DNA from: Chryseobacterium sp. BLS98
Lineage (GTDB): Bacteria > Bacteroidota > Bacteroidia > Flavobacteriales > Weeksellaceae
Assembly (NCBI RefSeq): GCF_001045445.1
Contig: NZ_LFNF01000002.1
Span: 310,001-374,000 of the forward strand
DNA: 64,000 nt
Reading direction: 5' to 3'
The translations under genes were made by a program, and so were the position numbers. The notes below the pieces were generated by a model, which saw only the letters and a list, made by a program, of their open reading frames with translations, was not told the origin of the DNA and searched no databases. Below, piece by piece: positions 45,588 to 54,115 of this stretch (the first letter of the stretch is position 1; the number at the start of each line of letters is the position of its first letter).

Positions 45588-45634
45588 CAAAATTATTCCA
45601 TAAAAGGATATACAGAAATAACCCTTTTGGGTAA
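45588..45634 (-). promoter_or_regulatory. promoter with 16-bp palindrome, site 1 of 3
   Basis: Minus-strand -7 box TAATTTTG (complement of 45588-45595). The palindrome TTACCC-AAAA-GGGTTA (complement of 45619-45634) lies 23 bp upstream of it and one arm base is mismatched. No -33 TTG is seen. Confidence 0.6.
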
Positions 45635-45844
45635 TTTTCATCTATAGCTCAAGACCATCCTGGTATAAAAAAGAGACCTAGATTTCCAGCCCCCAAGCTT
45701 ATAATGTTAGCTTTGGAAGAAGGATGATGCAACTGACTTTCGAGGGTGGAAAAAGTATAAAGTACCCGTTAACTGATAGTATCAGATGATATGATCAACA
45801 TTGGATTAATTGGGGCCAAAACATTGCAACTCAAATGGATTAAA

Positions 45845-46399
45845 TTAATTGACACTTTCAAAATAATGAATCATCTCTCCCTGTGGAAGATAGTATTCTT
45901 GAGTATCGGTCTCTGAATCCCTGTTTCCGCTGTTTTCCAGAAAAGAATTACTGAAAAGGGCATATGAAGGCTGTTCCGCGAAGTCATTTTTAAGCATCTG
46001 ATGGGCTTCAACGACTGTTTTGCCATAAAGTTTCTTAAAATTCCCGATACTGTACTGTGAAAACTTTCCATAATGTACAATGAATTTAAGTGACATATCG
46101 ATAGGAATGCTCAGCTCCTTACTCAATTCTTTAATCTTTTGGTTAAAAGCATTCCGCATCTCCCAAAGCATCCTGGAAATACGCTGATAGGAAGGATTAT
46201 TGTCATACCTGTAAAATAAAATAGCATCTCCTTCAATCTCTGAAATTTCAAAGTACTGATCGTTCATATCAATCAGGATAGATAATAATTGTCTTACAAT
46301 ATATTCTCCGGTATAAAGTTTTGTATTGAACACAAATTCAGTAAACCCGCTGAAATCGGGAATAAGAATGACACCTGCATGGATATTTGTATTCTTCAT
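45845..46399 (-). CDS. DUF2652 protein, class III nucleotide cyclase-like fold
   Basis: The 184-aa protein contains VILIPDFSGFTEFV and ISEIEGDAILFYRY. These match the two metal-binding segments of class III adenylyl/guanylyl cyclases (DISGFT and GD-x-LF). The central LSIPIDMSLKFIVHYGKFSQ and the FKKLYGKTVVEAHQML helix are typical of the DUF2652 family. Whether it makes a cyclic nucleotide is unknown. Confidence 0.8.
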   Translation of the reverse strand: MKNTNIHAGVILIPDFSGFTEFVFNTKLYTGEYIVRQLLSILIDMNDQYFEISEIEGDAILFYRYDNNPSYQRISRMLWEMRNAFNQKIKELSKELSIPIDMSLKFIVHYGKFSQYSIGNFKKLYGKTVVEAHQMLKNDFAEQPSYALFSNSFLENSGNRDSETDTQEYYLPQGEMIHYFESVN

Positions 46400-46537
46400 G
46401 ATGAGTTCGTTTAAGCTTTCATCATCATAGACGAGGAAGAATTGCTTTTACTTTATGAAGAAAAGGAAAATTAACTTTTCGTTGTATTCACTTTCTATAT
46501 CTCAACAATTAATTCCTTCATAACTGGCATTCCATAA

Positions 46538-46568
46538 AATAAAAAGAACCGGCAGAATAATGCCGATC
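46538..46568 (-). terminator. weak terminator after the MFS gene
   Basis: CGGCA (46550-46554) pairs with TGCCG (46561-46565); the A-rich left flank gives a U tract on the minus strand. Confidence 0.45.
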
Positions 46569-46601
46569 CCCATTCATATAGTTTGTATATTTTAATAAAA
46601 C

Positions 46602-47990
46602 TTACGAAACAGCTATTTCCGCATGCCCTATTTTTGAACTTTTAACGATGAAATAAAGAAGCATTCCAAGAGCTAGTAAAGCGTATCCGACCAGAATGAT
46701 CAGGCTTAAATCTCCTACAGCATATTGAGAAGGAAAAATCTGGCTCATTAAAGTCATGAACGACAGTCCGATCCCTGCTCCTAAAAAGTAACTGGTAGAG
46801 CTTAAACTGGAAGCCACTCCATAATGAGAGGGCGCTACATCCTGAATTCCCATTACCGAAAGCGCTGTAAAGCAAAATGTCATTCCGATTCCTGAAATAC
46901 AGGCTGCTCCCAATAATACAACGGTCAACGGGTGACCTGTATAAACCGCAATCAATAAAGATAAGGCTCCGGCAAGCATAAAACTCCAGCCGAAAACTCC
47001 CATCCGGGAAGAACTTAACCTTTTGGAAATATAAGGCAAAACAAATTTTGCCGCCAGTGCAGACATAATACTGAACGGTACCAGCATCAGCCCGGCAGAT
47101 GCCGCACTGTGTCCCATATCTTTCTGAAGCATTAATGAAATAAGGAATAAAAACCCTATGAAAAAAGCCCCTAATGTGAAGAAAACAGCATTAGAAACTA
47201 CTAATGATCTGTGTCTGAACATCTGCAAATCGATCAACGGCTGGGAGACAGATTTCAACCTGATCCATACAGCAGCCAGAAGCAAAACAGCAAGTACCAG
47301 GGAACCGATAATAACAAGAGGATTTTCTTTTATATGAACCAGCTCGTGCGTCCCGTAAGTAAGACTTAAAAGTCCCAAAACAAGCAAAATTCCTGATACA
47401 AGGTCTGTTTTCTGCCCTGCTTTATCTTTTTCGTCTGCAGGCAGATATTGGTAAGCAAAAATCAGGGTGATCAAAAGAATAGGAACATTAATCAGGAAAA
47501 CCCAGTGCCAGCTTAAGTACGTACTGATAATTCCCCCTACTGAAAGCCCGCTTCCTGAGCCAATAGCAGCAAATGAACTGAAAATCCCAATGGCACGGTT
47601 ACGTTCCTGCTCACCCCTGAACGTGTTGGTCACAATGGATAAAGCAGAAGGCATGATTAACGCAGCTCCCAATCCCTGAAGAGCACGGAATACAGCTAAT
47701 GTTTCAAAACTTTGGGAAAGACCGGCTCCTAACGAAGTCAGCATAAAGATCAGAGCTCCGATAAGGAATATTTTCTTGCGCCCGATCTGATCGGAAAGCT
47801 TCCCTCCGATAATAAGAAAACCACCGAAAAACAGCACATATAAAGTTTGAAGCCACTGTACAGTTGCAGATCCGATATTGAACTGCTCCTGGATAGAAGG
47901 AATCGTTAAATTAATAATGGCAATATCCAAAGCCTCCACAAACGTTCCTACTGATGCTAATATTAATATTAAATTTTTCCTCTTGCCCAT
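46602..47990 (-). CDS. MFS drug:H+ antiporter-like transporter (DHA2/EmrB-QacA type)
   Basis: The 462-aa membrane protein has about 14 helices. The family motifs are visible: LDIAIINLTIPSIQEQFNIG at the N-terminus, GGKLSDQIGRKKIFLIG (motif A) and ALQGLGAALIMPSALSIV. It likely pumps toxic organic compounds out. The divergent Lrp/AsnC gene probably controls it. Confidence 0.92.
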   Translation of the reverse strand: MGKRKNLILILASVGTFVEALDIAIINLTIPSIQEQFNIGSATVQWLQTLYVLFFGGFLIIGGKLSDQIGRKKIFLIGALIFMLTSLGAGLSQSFETLAVFRALQGLGAALIMPSALSIVTNTFRGEQERNRAIGIFSSFAAIGSGSGLSVGGIISTYLSWHWVFLINVPILLITLIFAYQYLPADEKDKAGQKTDLVSGILLVLGLLSLTYGTHELVHIKENPLVIIGSLVLAVLLLAAVWIRLKSVSQPLIDLQMFRHRSLVVSNAVFFTLGAFFIGFLFLISLMLQKDMGHSAASAGLMLVPFSIMSALAAKFVLPYISKRLSSSRMGVFGWSFMLAGALSLLIAVYTGHPLTVVLLGAACISGIGMTFCFTALSVMGIQDVAPSHYGVASSLSSTSYFLGAGIGLSFMTLMSQIFPSQYAVGDLSLIILVGYALLALGMLLYFIVKSSKIGHAEIAVS

Positions 47991-48132
47991 GTATTCAAAT
48001 TTTCTGCAAAATTAATTTTAAAAGAACATATTTGAAAATTATATGTTAAATTTGGAACAAATAAACTATTCAATACCATATAAAAGAACAATTGAACTAA
48101 TAACAGAATATCAATCTTTAAAAACAGAACAA

Positions 48133-48603
48133 ATGACTACAGACCATTACATTCCGGACGAAAAAGACCTTTCTATCCTGCGATTACTCCAAAAGGATGC
48201 TAAAATGAGTGTACGTGATATTTCTGCCAGGATCAATCTAAGCCCTACTCCTACGCATGAACGGATCAAGCGAATGGAAAAACTGGGCATCATTAAGGAA
48301 TACACCGCCGTGCTGGACCGTAAAAAAGTAAACAAAGGCATGATGGTGATCTGCATGATTGCCCTGAATGTCCATAATAAAAAAACTGCCGGAAAGTTTA
48401 TAGAGGAAGTTGGGAAACTGAAGGAAGTAGTAGAATTTTATAACATCAGCGGAGATTTTGATTTCATGCTTAAAATCCTTGCTCCGAATATGGATGACTT
48501 TCATGAGTTTTTTGTGAATAAGCTTTCTGAAATTGAGGGAATCGGGCAGACGAAAAGTATTTTCGTGATGAACAGCATTAAGGAAAGTTCGCAGATCCTA
48601 TAG
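48133..48603 (+). CDS. Lrp/AsnC-family transcriptional regulator
   Basis: ATG 48133 gives 156 aa, the normal size; an earlier in-frame ATG at 48043 would overlap a TAAATTTG -7-like box (48047-48054). The N-terminal helix-turn-helix is LSILRLLQKDAKMSVRDISA with PTPTHERIKRMEKLGII. The C-terminal RAM ligand domain runs from MVICMIALNV to GIGQTKSIFV. It is divergent from the MFS gene across 142 bp, a frequent arrangement of regulator and target. Confidence 0.92.
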   Translation: MTTDHYIPDEKDLSILRLLQKDAKMSVRDISARINLSPTPTHERIKRMEKLGIIKEYTAVLDRKKVNKGMMVICMIALNVHNKKTAGKFIEEVGKLKEVVEFYNISGDFDFMLKILAPNMDDFHEFFVNKLSEIEGIGQTKSIFVMNSIKESSQIL

Positions 48604-48875
48604 ATGTTTGTAGAAAGGAGTTTGTATATTTTGTTATCTCCCGTTGATTGAGTAGATTAAGCAGATGTTTATGTATAATAATGATGAAAATGATTTTTGA
48701 TTTCAAATATTGATAAGCTTAAAAATTAAATTACACTATCAGTTATCAATATAAATCTGCAAGAAAATCTATTCTTCAATTTTAAAACCAGGATATTTAA
48801 GAATATTTTATCATTTTGTTTTCAGTATTTCTTTCCGGAATTACTAAATTGAAACTTCATTCTAACATCACAAAT

Positions 48876-49643
48876 ATGCCCTGGAATCCTGACGTTTACA
48901 ATCAATTTAAAAATATCCGTTTCAAACCTTTTTATGATCTTGCTGAACTGATCACAGAGGAAAAGGAAATGAAAGCGGTAGACCTTGGCTGCGGAACAGG
49001 TGAACAGACGGCCATTCTTACTGAAAAATTCCCCAATGCACTGTTTACAGGAATTGATTCTTCTCCTGAAATGCTGGAAAAATCTAAAACCCTGGAAAAT
49101 GAACGTCTCCATTTCAGACTTGCTACAACTGAAGAAATGCTGAACGCTGACGAAAACTGGGATCTTATTTTCAGCAATGCCGCTTTACAATGGTCGGACA
49201 ATCATTATGACCTGTTTTCAAAACTCATCTCAAAATTGAAATCCGGTGGACAACTCGCTGTACAAATGCCTTACCAGCCGGGAAATACATTGAACAAAAT
49301 TCTTTTTGAAATGGCAGAAGAAGAGCCTTTTAAGACGCAGCTTAAAAACTGGAACCGCCCGTCTGCTGTTCTTACCATAGATGAATATGCGCAAATCCTG
49401 TTCGATAATGGAATCGGGGATTTAAATCTGTTTCAGAAGGTGTATCCAATTATTGCCGACGATCATGAAACTTTGTTCAACTTTATTTCCGGATCCGCTT
49501 TAATTCCTTACCTGGAGAAGCTTGATGAGGAACAGCAGAAAAATTTCACCGTGGAATTTAAAAAACGTATTGAGAAAAATTTCCCCAAACTTCCTGCTAT
49601 TTATTCCTTCAAAAGAATATTGATGTACGGTAGAAAAAAATAA
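48876..49643 (+). CDS. tam: trans-aconitate 2-methyltransferase-like SAM-dependent methyltransferase
   Basis: ATG 48876 starts MPWNPDVYNQFKNIRFKPFYD, the hallmark N-terminus of Tam; 255 aa is the usual length. Motif I AVDLGCGTGEQTAIL, acidic GIDSSPEML, and DLIFSNAALQW follow. It methylates trans-aconitate, a by-product that inhibits the TCA cycle. The upstream 270 bp are AT-rich without another gene. Confidence 0.88.
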   Translation: MPWNPDVYNQFKNIRFKPFYDLAELITEEKEMKAVDLGCGTGEQTAILTEKFPNALFTGIDSSPEMLEKSKTLENERLHFRLATTEEMLNADENWDLIFSNAALQWSDNHYDLFSKLISKLKSGGQLAVQMPYQPGNTLNKILFEMAEEEPFKTQLKNWNRPSAVLTIDEYAQILFDNGIGDLNLFQKVYPIIADDHETLFNFISGSALIPYLEKLDEEQQKNFTVEFKKRIEKNFPKLPAIYSFKRILMYGRKK

Positions 49644-49676
49644 AAAGCCCTGCTTAGGTTTAATGCAGGGCTTTTT
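49642..49676 (+). terminator. intrinsic terminator after tam
   Basis: AAAAAGCCCTGC (49642-49653) pairs with GCAGGGCTTTTT (49665-49676). Confidence 0.9.
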
Positions 49677-49688
49677 TGACTATGAAGC

Positions 49689-49909
49689 TGTTTAAACTTT
49701 TATATTGATTATTTTTAACCACAAGAGGTTTAACACTTAAGTTTTTTAGAGCCAAACTTTATGTATAAAAGGTACCTAAGTCTTGGGAAAATCCTTGATT
49801 TTCATCTTATGTGAACTTTTATTCGGAATCATTTTTAAACTTAATTAGTTGAACTAAAGTGTTTTAAAATGAAAGCTTTTGTGACTTTTGTGGTTGTAAA
49901 GTTTAAACA
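49689..49909. mobile_element. MITE-like element with nested terminal inverted repeats
   Basis: The outer arms TGTTTAAACTTT (49689-49700) and AAAGTTTAAACA (49898-49909) are perfect 12-bp complements. Inside, AACCACAAGAG (49717-49727) faces CTTTTGTGGTT (49885-49895), and AACACTTAAG (49732) faces CTAAAGTGTT (49854-49863). The element is about 220 bp, non-coding, and fills the gap between tam and the secreted-protein gene. No target-site duplication was established. Confidence 0.5.
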
Positions 49910-49930
49910 ACTTTTATGTTTATACAGTTA

Positions 49931-50446
49931 TTATTTCCAATAATTCCAAACCGTTCCGTCGAAAACAGCAAATGTTTTACTGGCTATATCATAACAGATC
50001 ATTCCGGGATACGGATTTTTTACAGTGAGATGAGGTGAAGATATTTTAGGGAGAATCATCGCTTTGTCGGATGATTCTAAGACAAGAACACCATCAGCAC
50101 TCCCTTCCTTAGTTCCTATTACAACTCCTGTTCCGCTTTCATCCGAGTCGTTTAATATAATTGTTGCGGAATTTCCTGTATCACTCAATGCTTTCCAACT
50201 ATTATTTTCATATACTTTTACTTTGTCATCCGAAGTATCAAAAATAAATGTTCCATTCGCTGTATTTCCAGAAGGAAGACCTTTTGTAGCAGGAAGAATC
50301 AGACCTTTTGTATTGGCAGGACTGTTGTTAAAGTCTAATATTGTGTCTTTCCCTTCAATGGTTTCTTTACCTATCGCTACCTGAGCATAGGAAGTGTTAA
50401 AAACCAATAGGATCAGAACAGCGCTTATCTTTTTTATATGTTTCAT
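49931..50446 (-). CDS. small secreted protein, function unknown
   Basis: The 171-aa protein has a signal peptide (ISAVLILLVFNTSYAQ). It contains TKGLILPATKGLPSGNTANG with TFIFDTSDDKVKVYENNSWK, and repeats the plan at MILPKISSPHLTVKNPYPGM to FAVFDGTVWNYWK. This 'value in output, displayed text' motif (YDxxxKxFxxxxGxxWxxxx) is common in flavobacterial surface proteins and head domains of tail-fibre-like proteins. It lies 15 bp after the next gene upstream, so the two are probably one unit. Confidence 0.7.
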   Translation of the reverse strand: MKHIKKISAVLILLVFNTSYAQVAIGKETIEGKDTILDFNNSPANTKGLILPATKGLPSGNTANGTFIFDTSDDKVKVYENNSWKALSDTGNSATIILNDSDESGTGVVIGTKEGSADGVLVLESSDKAMILPKISSPHLTVKNPYPGMICYDIASKTFAVFDGTVWNYWK

Positions 50447-50461
50447 ATTTTTACAGTTAGG

Positions 50462-51514
50462 TTAATCATTACAGCTTCTTTCAATACATTTCCATTGAGT
50501 TCCGTTATATAATTTTATACAGCGATCCTGGATATCATACACCAGCATTCCTTCTTTTGGTTCTGAAACGGCATCTCCCGACTGGGGAACCTGATTAACA
50601 TGCGGTACCCTGGTAATAACAAATCCTTTGGTTCTCGATTCCAATGCCAGGAACCCATTGGGAATATTCTCAGGCCAGCCGGCTGTTTTCTGCTGTACAG
50701 TAATTCCCATTTTGGTATAAGTGTCGGGTACACCTGAAGCTCCGGGCTTGGTACAGTATTTATCCAGCTCATGAACGATCTCATCAGCAAAGCCACAAAC
50801 CTGTTTATCGTCCGGAAGTCCTTCAGGCCATAAAGCCGGGCACACGGCCCTGGTTGCATTTGGACCGCAGAAACTGGCATTTCCAGGGGCAAGACCTGTC
50901 ACCGTATCCATTGCAATGGCAACAATCTGGCTGTCGTTGCTAAGTATGGAAGCTCCTCCTCCGCTCACCTGCGCTTTGGCAATACAGTAAGCTTTTCCCA
51001 AAGGCGCCCCGATATAATTTACAAAAGGATAGGTGACAGACTGCTGGCTGAAGGTCCCGCATATCTCTACAACACTGTATGTTCCCATATCAATGGTAGA
51101 AGTTGCTCCGGGAAATGCTCCCATAAATGAAGGATCTTCCTGAGAAACTGATCCTGTAAGAGAAAGATATGCTTTGGTCCCTAATTTCACTTTTGAGTTT
51201 TTCTGACTTCCGAAAGATCCAATTATGATCGATCCTTCCGATTTTACGCTGGCCGCATCCCTGATATCCAGATCACCATTTGCTCTGATTCCTTTTACAA
51301 TAAGTGCCGCTCCTGGCTGGATAATTAAAACTGCACCCTGAGGAATGGTAATATCATTGGTTAAGGTGAGATTTCCGCTAAGACAATAGGTGGTTCCAGG
51401 GTTCATTGTCTGACCGGTATAAGCGGTACACTGGGCACCTGCAATACCATAAAAAAGAGCTATTAACAAGAAAATCACTTTCTCATTAATAGCGCCAAAA
51501 TTTAAATAATTCAT
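50462..51514 (-). CDS. secreted beta-helix-like protein, function unknown
   Basis: The 350-aa protein has an N-terminal export signal (KVIFLLIALFYGIAGAQ). Residues 30-130 contain strand repeats typical of right-handed beta-helices (TYCLSGNLTLTNDITIPQGA, LIIQPGAALIVKGIRANGDL, SEGSIIIGSFGSQKNSKVKL). The C-terminus ends in DIQDRCIKLYNGTQWKCIER, related to the tail of the downstream gene. Probably a surface or periplasmic adhesin-like pair. Confidence 0.7.
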   Translation of the reverse strand: MNYLNFGAINEKVIFLLIALFYGIAGAQCTAYTGQTMNPGTTYCLSGNLTLTNDITIPQGAVLIIQPGAALIVKGIRANGDLDIRDAASVKSEGSIIIGSFGSQKNSKVKLGTKAYLSLTGSVSQEDPSFMGAFPGATSTIDMGTYSVVEICGTFSQQSVTYPFVNYIGAPLGKAYCIAKAQVSGGGASILSNDSQIVAIAMDTVTGLAPGNASFCGPNATRAVCPALWPEGLPDDKQVCGFADEIVHELDKYCTKPGASGVPDTYTKMGITVQQKTAGWPENIPNGFLALESRTKGFVITRVPHVNQVPQSGDAVSEPKEGMLVYDIQDRCIKLYNGTQWKCIERSCND

Positions 51515-51888
51515 ACACTTTTATAATAAATTAAGATTTTTTAAACATTTTAAGAGCTAAAATGCGCTTTCCAAAATACAGGACCTATCAACAATTTATA
51601 TACCAAAATTTTATTTACAGGAGCTATTTAAGCTGATATTATTGGAATTATAAACCTTAATTAACACAGCAACAATAATTTAAACAACTGTTTAAAAAAA
51701 ATATTTTTTTACTATTTTTTTCTTGAGCTCAAAGAAAACTATTTTAACTGTATCACATTTTTTATAAGACAGTTTCCACTTACATAAATTTAAGACTGCC
51801 CGACTTCCCGGTGAACAATAACAAGATCCAGCCGGATTATTTTTCTGGGCAACTGGATTCAATCAACAATTGAATATTTAGAAAATTA
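51515..51888. other. AT-rich intergenic region without a recognised gene
   Basis: Between the beta-helix gene (start at 51514) and the terminator at 51889 I find no convincing ORF or RNA. The stretch contains a long A/T block (51690-51720) and several short hairpins. Confidence 0.55.
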
Positions 51889-51916
51889 AAAAGGTGTGCC
51901 AGTAAGCACACCTTTT
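51889..51916 (-). terminator. terminator of the GTPase operon
   Basis: AAAAGGTGTGC (51889-51899) pairs perfectly with GCACACCTTTT (51906-51916), 32 bp after the last gene. Confidence 0.85.
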
Positions 51917-51947
51917 CTAACGGTTATTTTTTTTACCCATCAACTCT

Positions 51948-53177
51948 CTAGTCTTCTGGAAATTCTATAATTTTTCCACCATTGAAAAACATTATATAGC
52001 ATACTGCTCCTGTTGTCAATAATAAAAGGAGGCTCCAAAAGGCAATTTTATACCCATTCAGTTTCGTTTTCCTATGTTCTTCGCTATTTCTTCTGCTAAA
52101 GTCTTCAGGGATTCTACCTAAAGCCGGTTTTAGATTTCCCGGATGACCAGGCAACAGTGCATTTACCGAGCTGATAGTCCCGATATCCCTGCTGAGTCTG
52201 ATCTTATCTGCAAATATCTTTCTGCTTTCCAGATGCTGTTTTCGGATGAATTCTACTTTTCCGTCTGACTTTAAATTTTTAACCAGATCATCTATTTTCG
52301 CAGCATATTGATCAAATTCCTGATTGATGGTTACGATACCTCCTTTTGATTCAGTGATTTTTTTTTCGTTTTCCTGATGTTTTCTTTCGTTTTGAGCAAT
52401 CTGTTTTTCAAGATCGTTAATGATGGCTTTCCTGTCTTCTTTCAGGTTTTCTTTCTCCTGTTCCAGTTCCTGTATACAGCTGTTTATGAGCTTTGATTTT
52501 TCCTCATCCGACTTTTGAATTTCACGGTCAAATCCTTTTCCATCTACAATTTTAAAAATCCCTTTCTGCTGGACAAATTCAGCAACTTCACGATTTTCAG
52601 TGAAATAGATCATATCATATGTACTCAAAAGCCCTGCTGTCCTGCTCAATAAAGACTGAAGCTGGGTAGAGCTCTTCTCCATATAAACCATCAGGTAATT
52701 GCCGGATTGTGCAGTACCGGGGATTTCTACCTGACGGAGATTCAGATTGATTTTATCAAAGTCCTTTGGCTTATCAATAGAAAATTTATCGGAATGATTA
52801 ATGGCAATAGTGCCGTCCGCAACATTACGATCTTCAAGATGTTGATGGAATTCATCCAAAACATCAATGACAAGACCTTCAGGAGCTATCTTATCCACAA
52901 AAATAAGGCTCGATCCTATAAATGTACCGCCACGCTGTGAGTTCTGTTCTTTTGCAAAAGTGTAAACAGTGTAAGAAATCAGAGATGAACTGCCTGCCGG
53001 CTCTATCCGCATGCCATAAACCCTGCTACCGGGGAAAAGCTTAATAGCATCTGTTTTTAAATCAAATGTTCTGATATTTTTAGCTATTTCCGCATTACCT
53101 CCCAGGAAATAAGACTGCCTGAAACCGTTCGGGTTCCCAAAAGTCCCGAACGCAGAAAAAAAGTAAGTACTGCCCAT
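51948..53177 (-). CDS. GTPase-associated protein: N-terminal beta domain, coiled coil, C-terminal TM
   Basis: The 409-aa product has three parts. Residues 1-130 are beta-rich, with YFFSAFGTFGNPNGFRQSYF and QRGGTFIGSSLIF. The latter pattern (R-G-x-x-F-x-x-x-S-L) recalls the N-terminal domains of GTPase-associated GAP1 proteins in predicted conflict systems, a tentative assignment. Residues about 215-330 are a charged coiled coil (EQEKENLKEDRKAIINDLEK). A TM helix lies at about 378-398 with a short tail. Its start codon overlaps the GTPase stop (TGATG), so the two are translationally coupled. Confidence 0.65.
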   Translation of the reverse strand: MGSTYFFSAFGTFGNPNGFRQSYFLGGNAEIAKNIRTFDLKTDAIKLFPGSRVYGMRIEPAGSSSLISYTVYTFAKEQNSQRGGTFIGSSLIFVDKIAPEGLVIDVLDEFHQHLEDRNVADGTIAINHSDKFSIDKPKDFDKINLNLRQVEIPGTAQSGNYLMVYMEKSSTQLQSLLSRTAGLLSTYDMIYFTENREVAEFVQQKGIFKIVDGKGFDREIQKSDEEKSKLINSCIQELEQEKENLKEDRKAIINDLEKQIAQNERKHQENEKKITESKGGIVTINQEFDQYAAKIDDLVKNLKSDGKVEFIRKQHLESRKIFADKIRLSRDIGTISSVNALLPGHPGNLKPALGRIPEDFSRRNSEEHRKTKLNGYKIAFWSLLLLLTTGAVCYIMFFNGGKIIEFPED

Positions 53178-54112
53178 CAGTTGGTAAAGCTAAATTTTAA
53201 ACGTTCCCAAAATGTTCCTTCATAATCCAGATCGTAACCGGTAATGCTTCTGTACAACCATTTGGACAGAACTTCCGCTGTAGACAGATTGAGCAGATTC
53301 ACCCGCTCCTGCCCTATTGAATTCTGGACGCTCCCGATGGTATAATAGGATTTGCTCAGTCCATAGGTATTAATTCTTTGTGAAGTCATTGGCAGGCGAT
53401 CGGTAATAAAGCCTTCCAGCTCTTCGGCACTTTCTACATCCATCCTTCCCGATTTGTCCCATTTGGAAATCACCAGTACGGCATTTACAGATTTCAGGTT
53501 CTTCCCTTTTCTTTCCAGCTCATCCAGAAATTCGTTGATCAGGCTATCTTCTTTATGGGCAGAATCGTAGCTGGTAACAATAATAAAGGTAAGCGGCACA
53601 TTGGCGTTCAGAAAAGATTCTATACTGCTGTGGTAGCTTCCGCCTCTTCTGATCTCATTATGATTTTCCCCTGAGGTCTCCAGAAAAGTAAGGTCAATAG
53701 GAACCACTTTTTTTGACTTATTGTTAGGTTCGAAAACCAGATCCAGGCGGGTTACCTGATCTCTTGTTGATCTGCCCGGTAAAATTCCCTGTCTTATGTT
53801 TTCAAAAAAATCAGACAGCAGTACGTTGGCCTCTTTACTGTTGGGCGTTCCAAGTTTTGGTCTCAGTACCCCTGCATGAGATTTCAGATAATAAAGCATA
53901 GAGGATAAAATCACAGATTTTCCTGAATCTGCTGTTCCGAAAAAGAATACAAAGTTGCTTTCCTTATTTTTAATATCGTTGGAAATGGTTCTGGCAATGG
54001 GAACGAAATCATCCTGTATCTGCTGGTCATGATCAAATGACAGAGGCCTCAGCATTTCTTCCGCTTCCTGATCAAAAGAAAGGGGTTTAAATTTCTCGTT
54101 AAAATTTTCCAT
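53177..54112 (-). CDS. P-loop GTPase-like protein of a three-gene membrane module
   Basis: The 311-aa soluble protein has G59-TADSG-K65-S66 as Walker A, a switch-like FLETSGE (145-149, with E in place of the usual D) and SKWDK (216-220) as the guanine-specificity motif. The N-terminus carries a tandem short motif: PLSFD at residues 10-14 and again at 23-27. No larger family was recognised. The gene lies 3 bp after the membrane-protein gene and overlaps the next. Probably a switch that couples the two membrane partners (inference). Confidence 0.75.
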   Translation of the reverse strand: MENFNEKFKPLSFDQEAEEMLRPLSFDHDQQIQDDFVPIARTISNDIKNKESNFVFFFGTADSGKSVILSSMLYYLKSHAGVLRPKLGTPNSKEANVLLSDFFENIRQGILPGRSTRDQVTRLDLVFEPNNKSKKVVPIDLTFLETSGENHNEIRRGGSYHSSIESFLNANVPLTFIIVTSYDSAHKEDSLINEFLDELERKGKNLKSVNAVLVISKWDKSGRMDVESAEELEGFITDRLPMTSQRINTYGLSKSYYTIGSVQNSIGQERVNLLNLSTAEVLSKWLYRSITGYDLDYEGTFWERLKFSFTN

Positions 54113-54115
54113 GGT

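Noticed and set aside
45706..45790. Short plus-strand ORF (MQLTFEGGKSIKYPLTDSIR) behind the secreted-protein gene as a T6SS fragment
   Set aside because: Only 20 codons, no neighbouring T6SS genes and no clear match.
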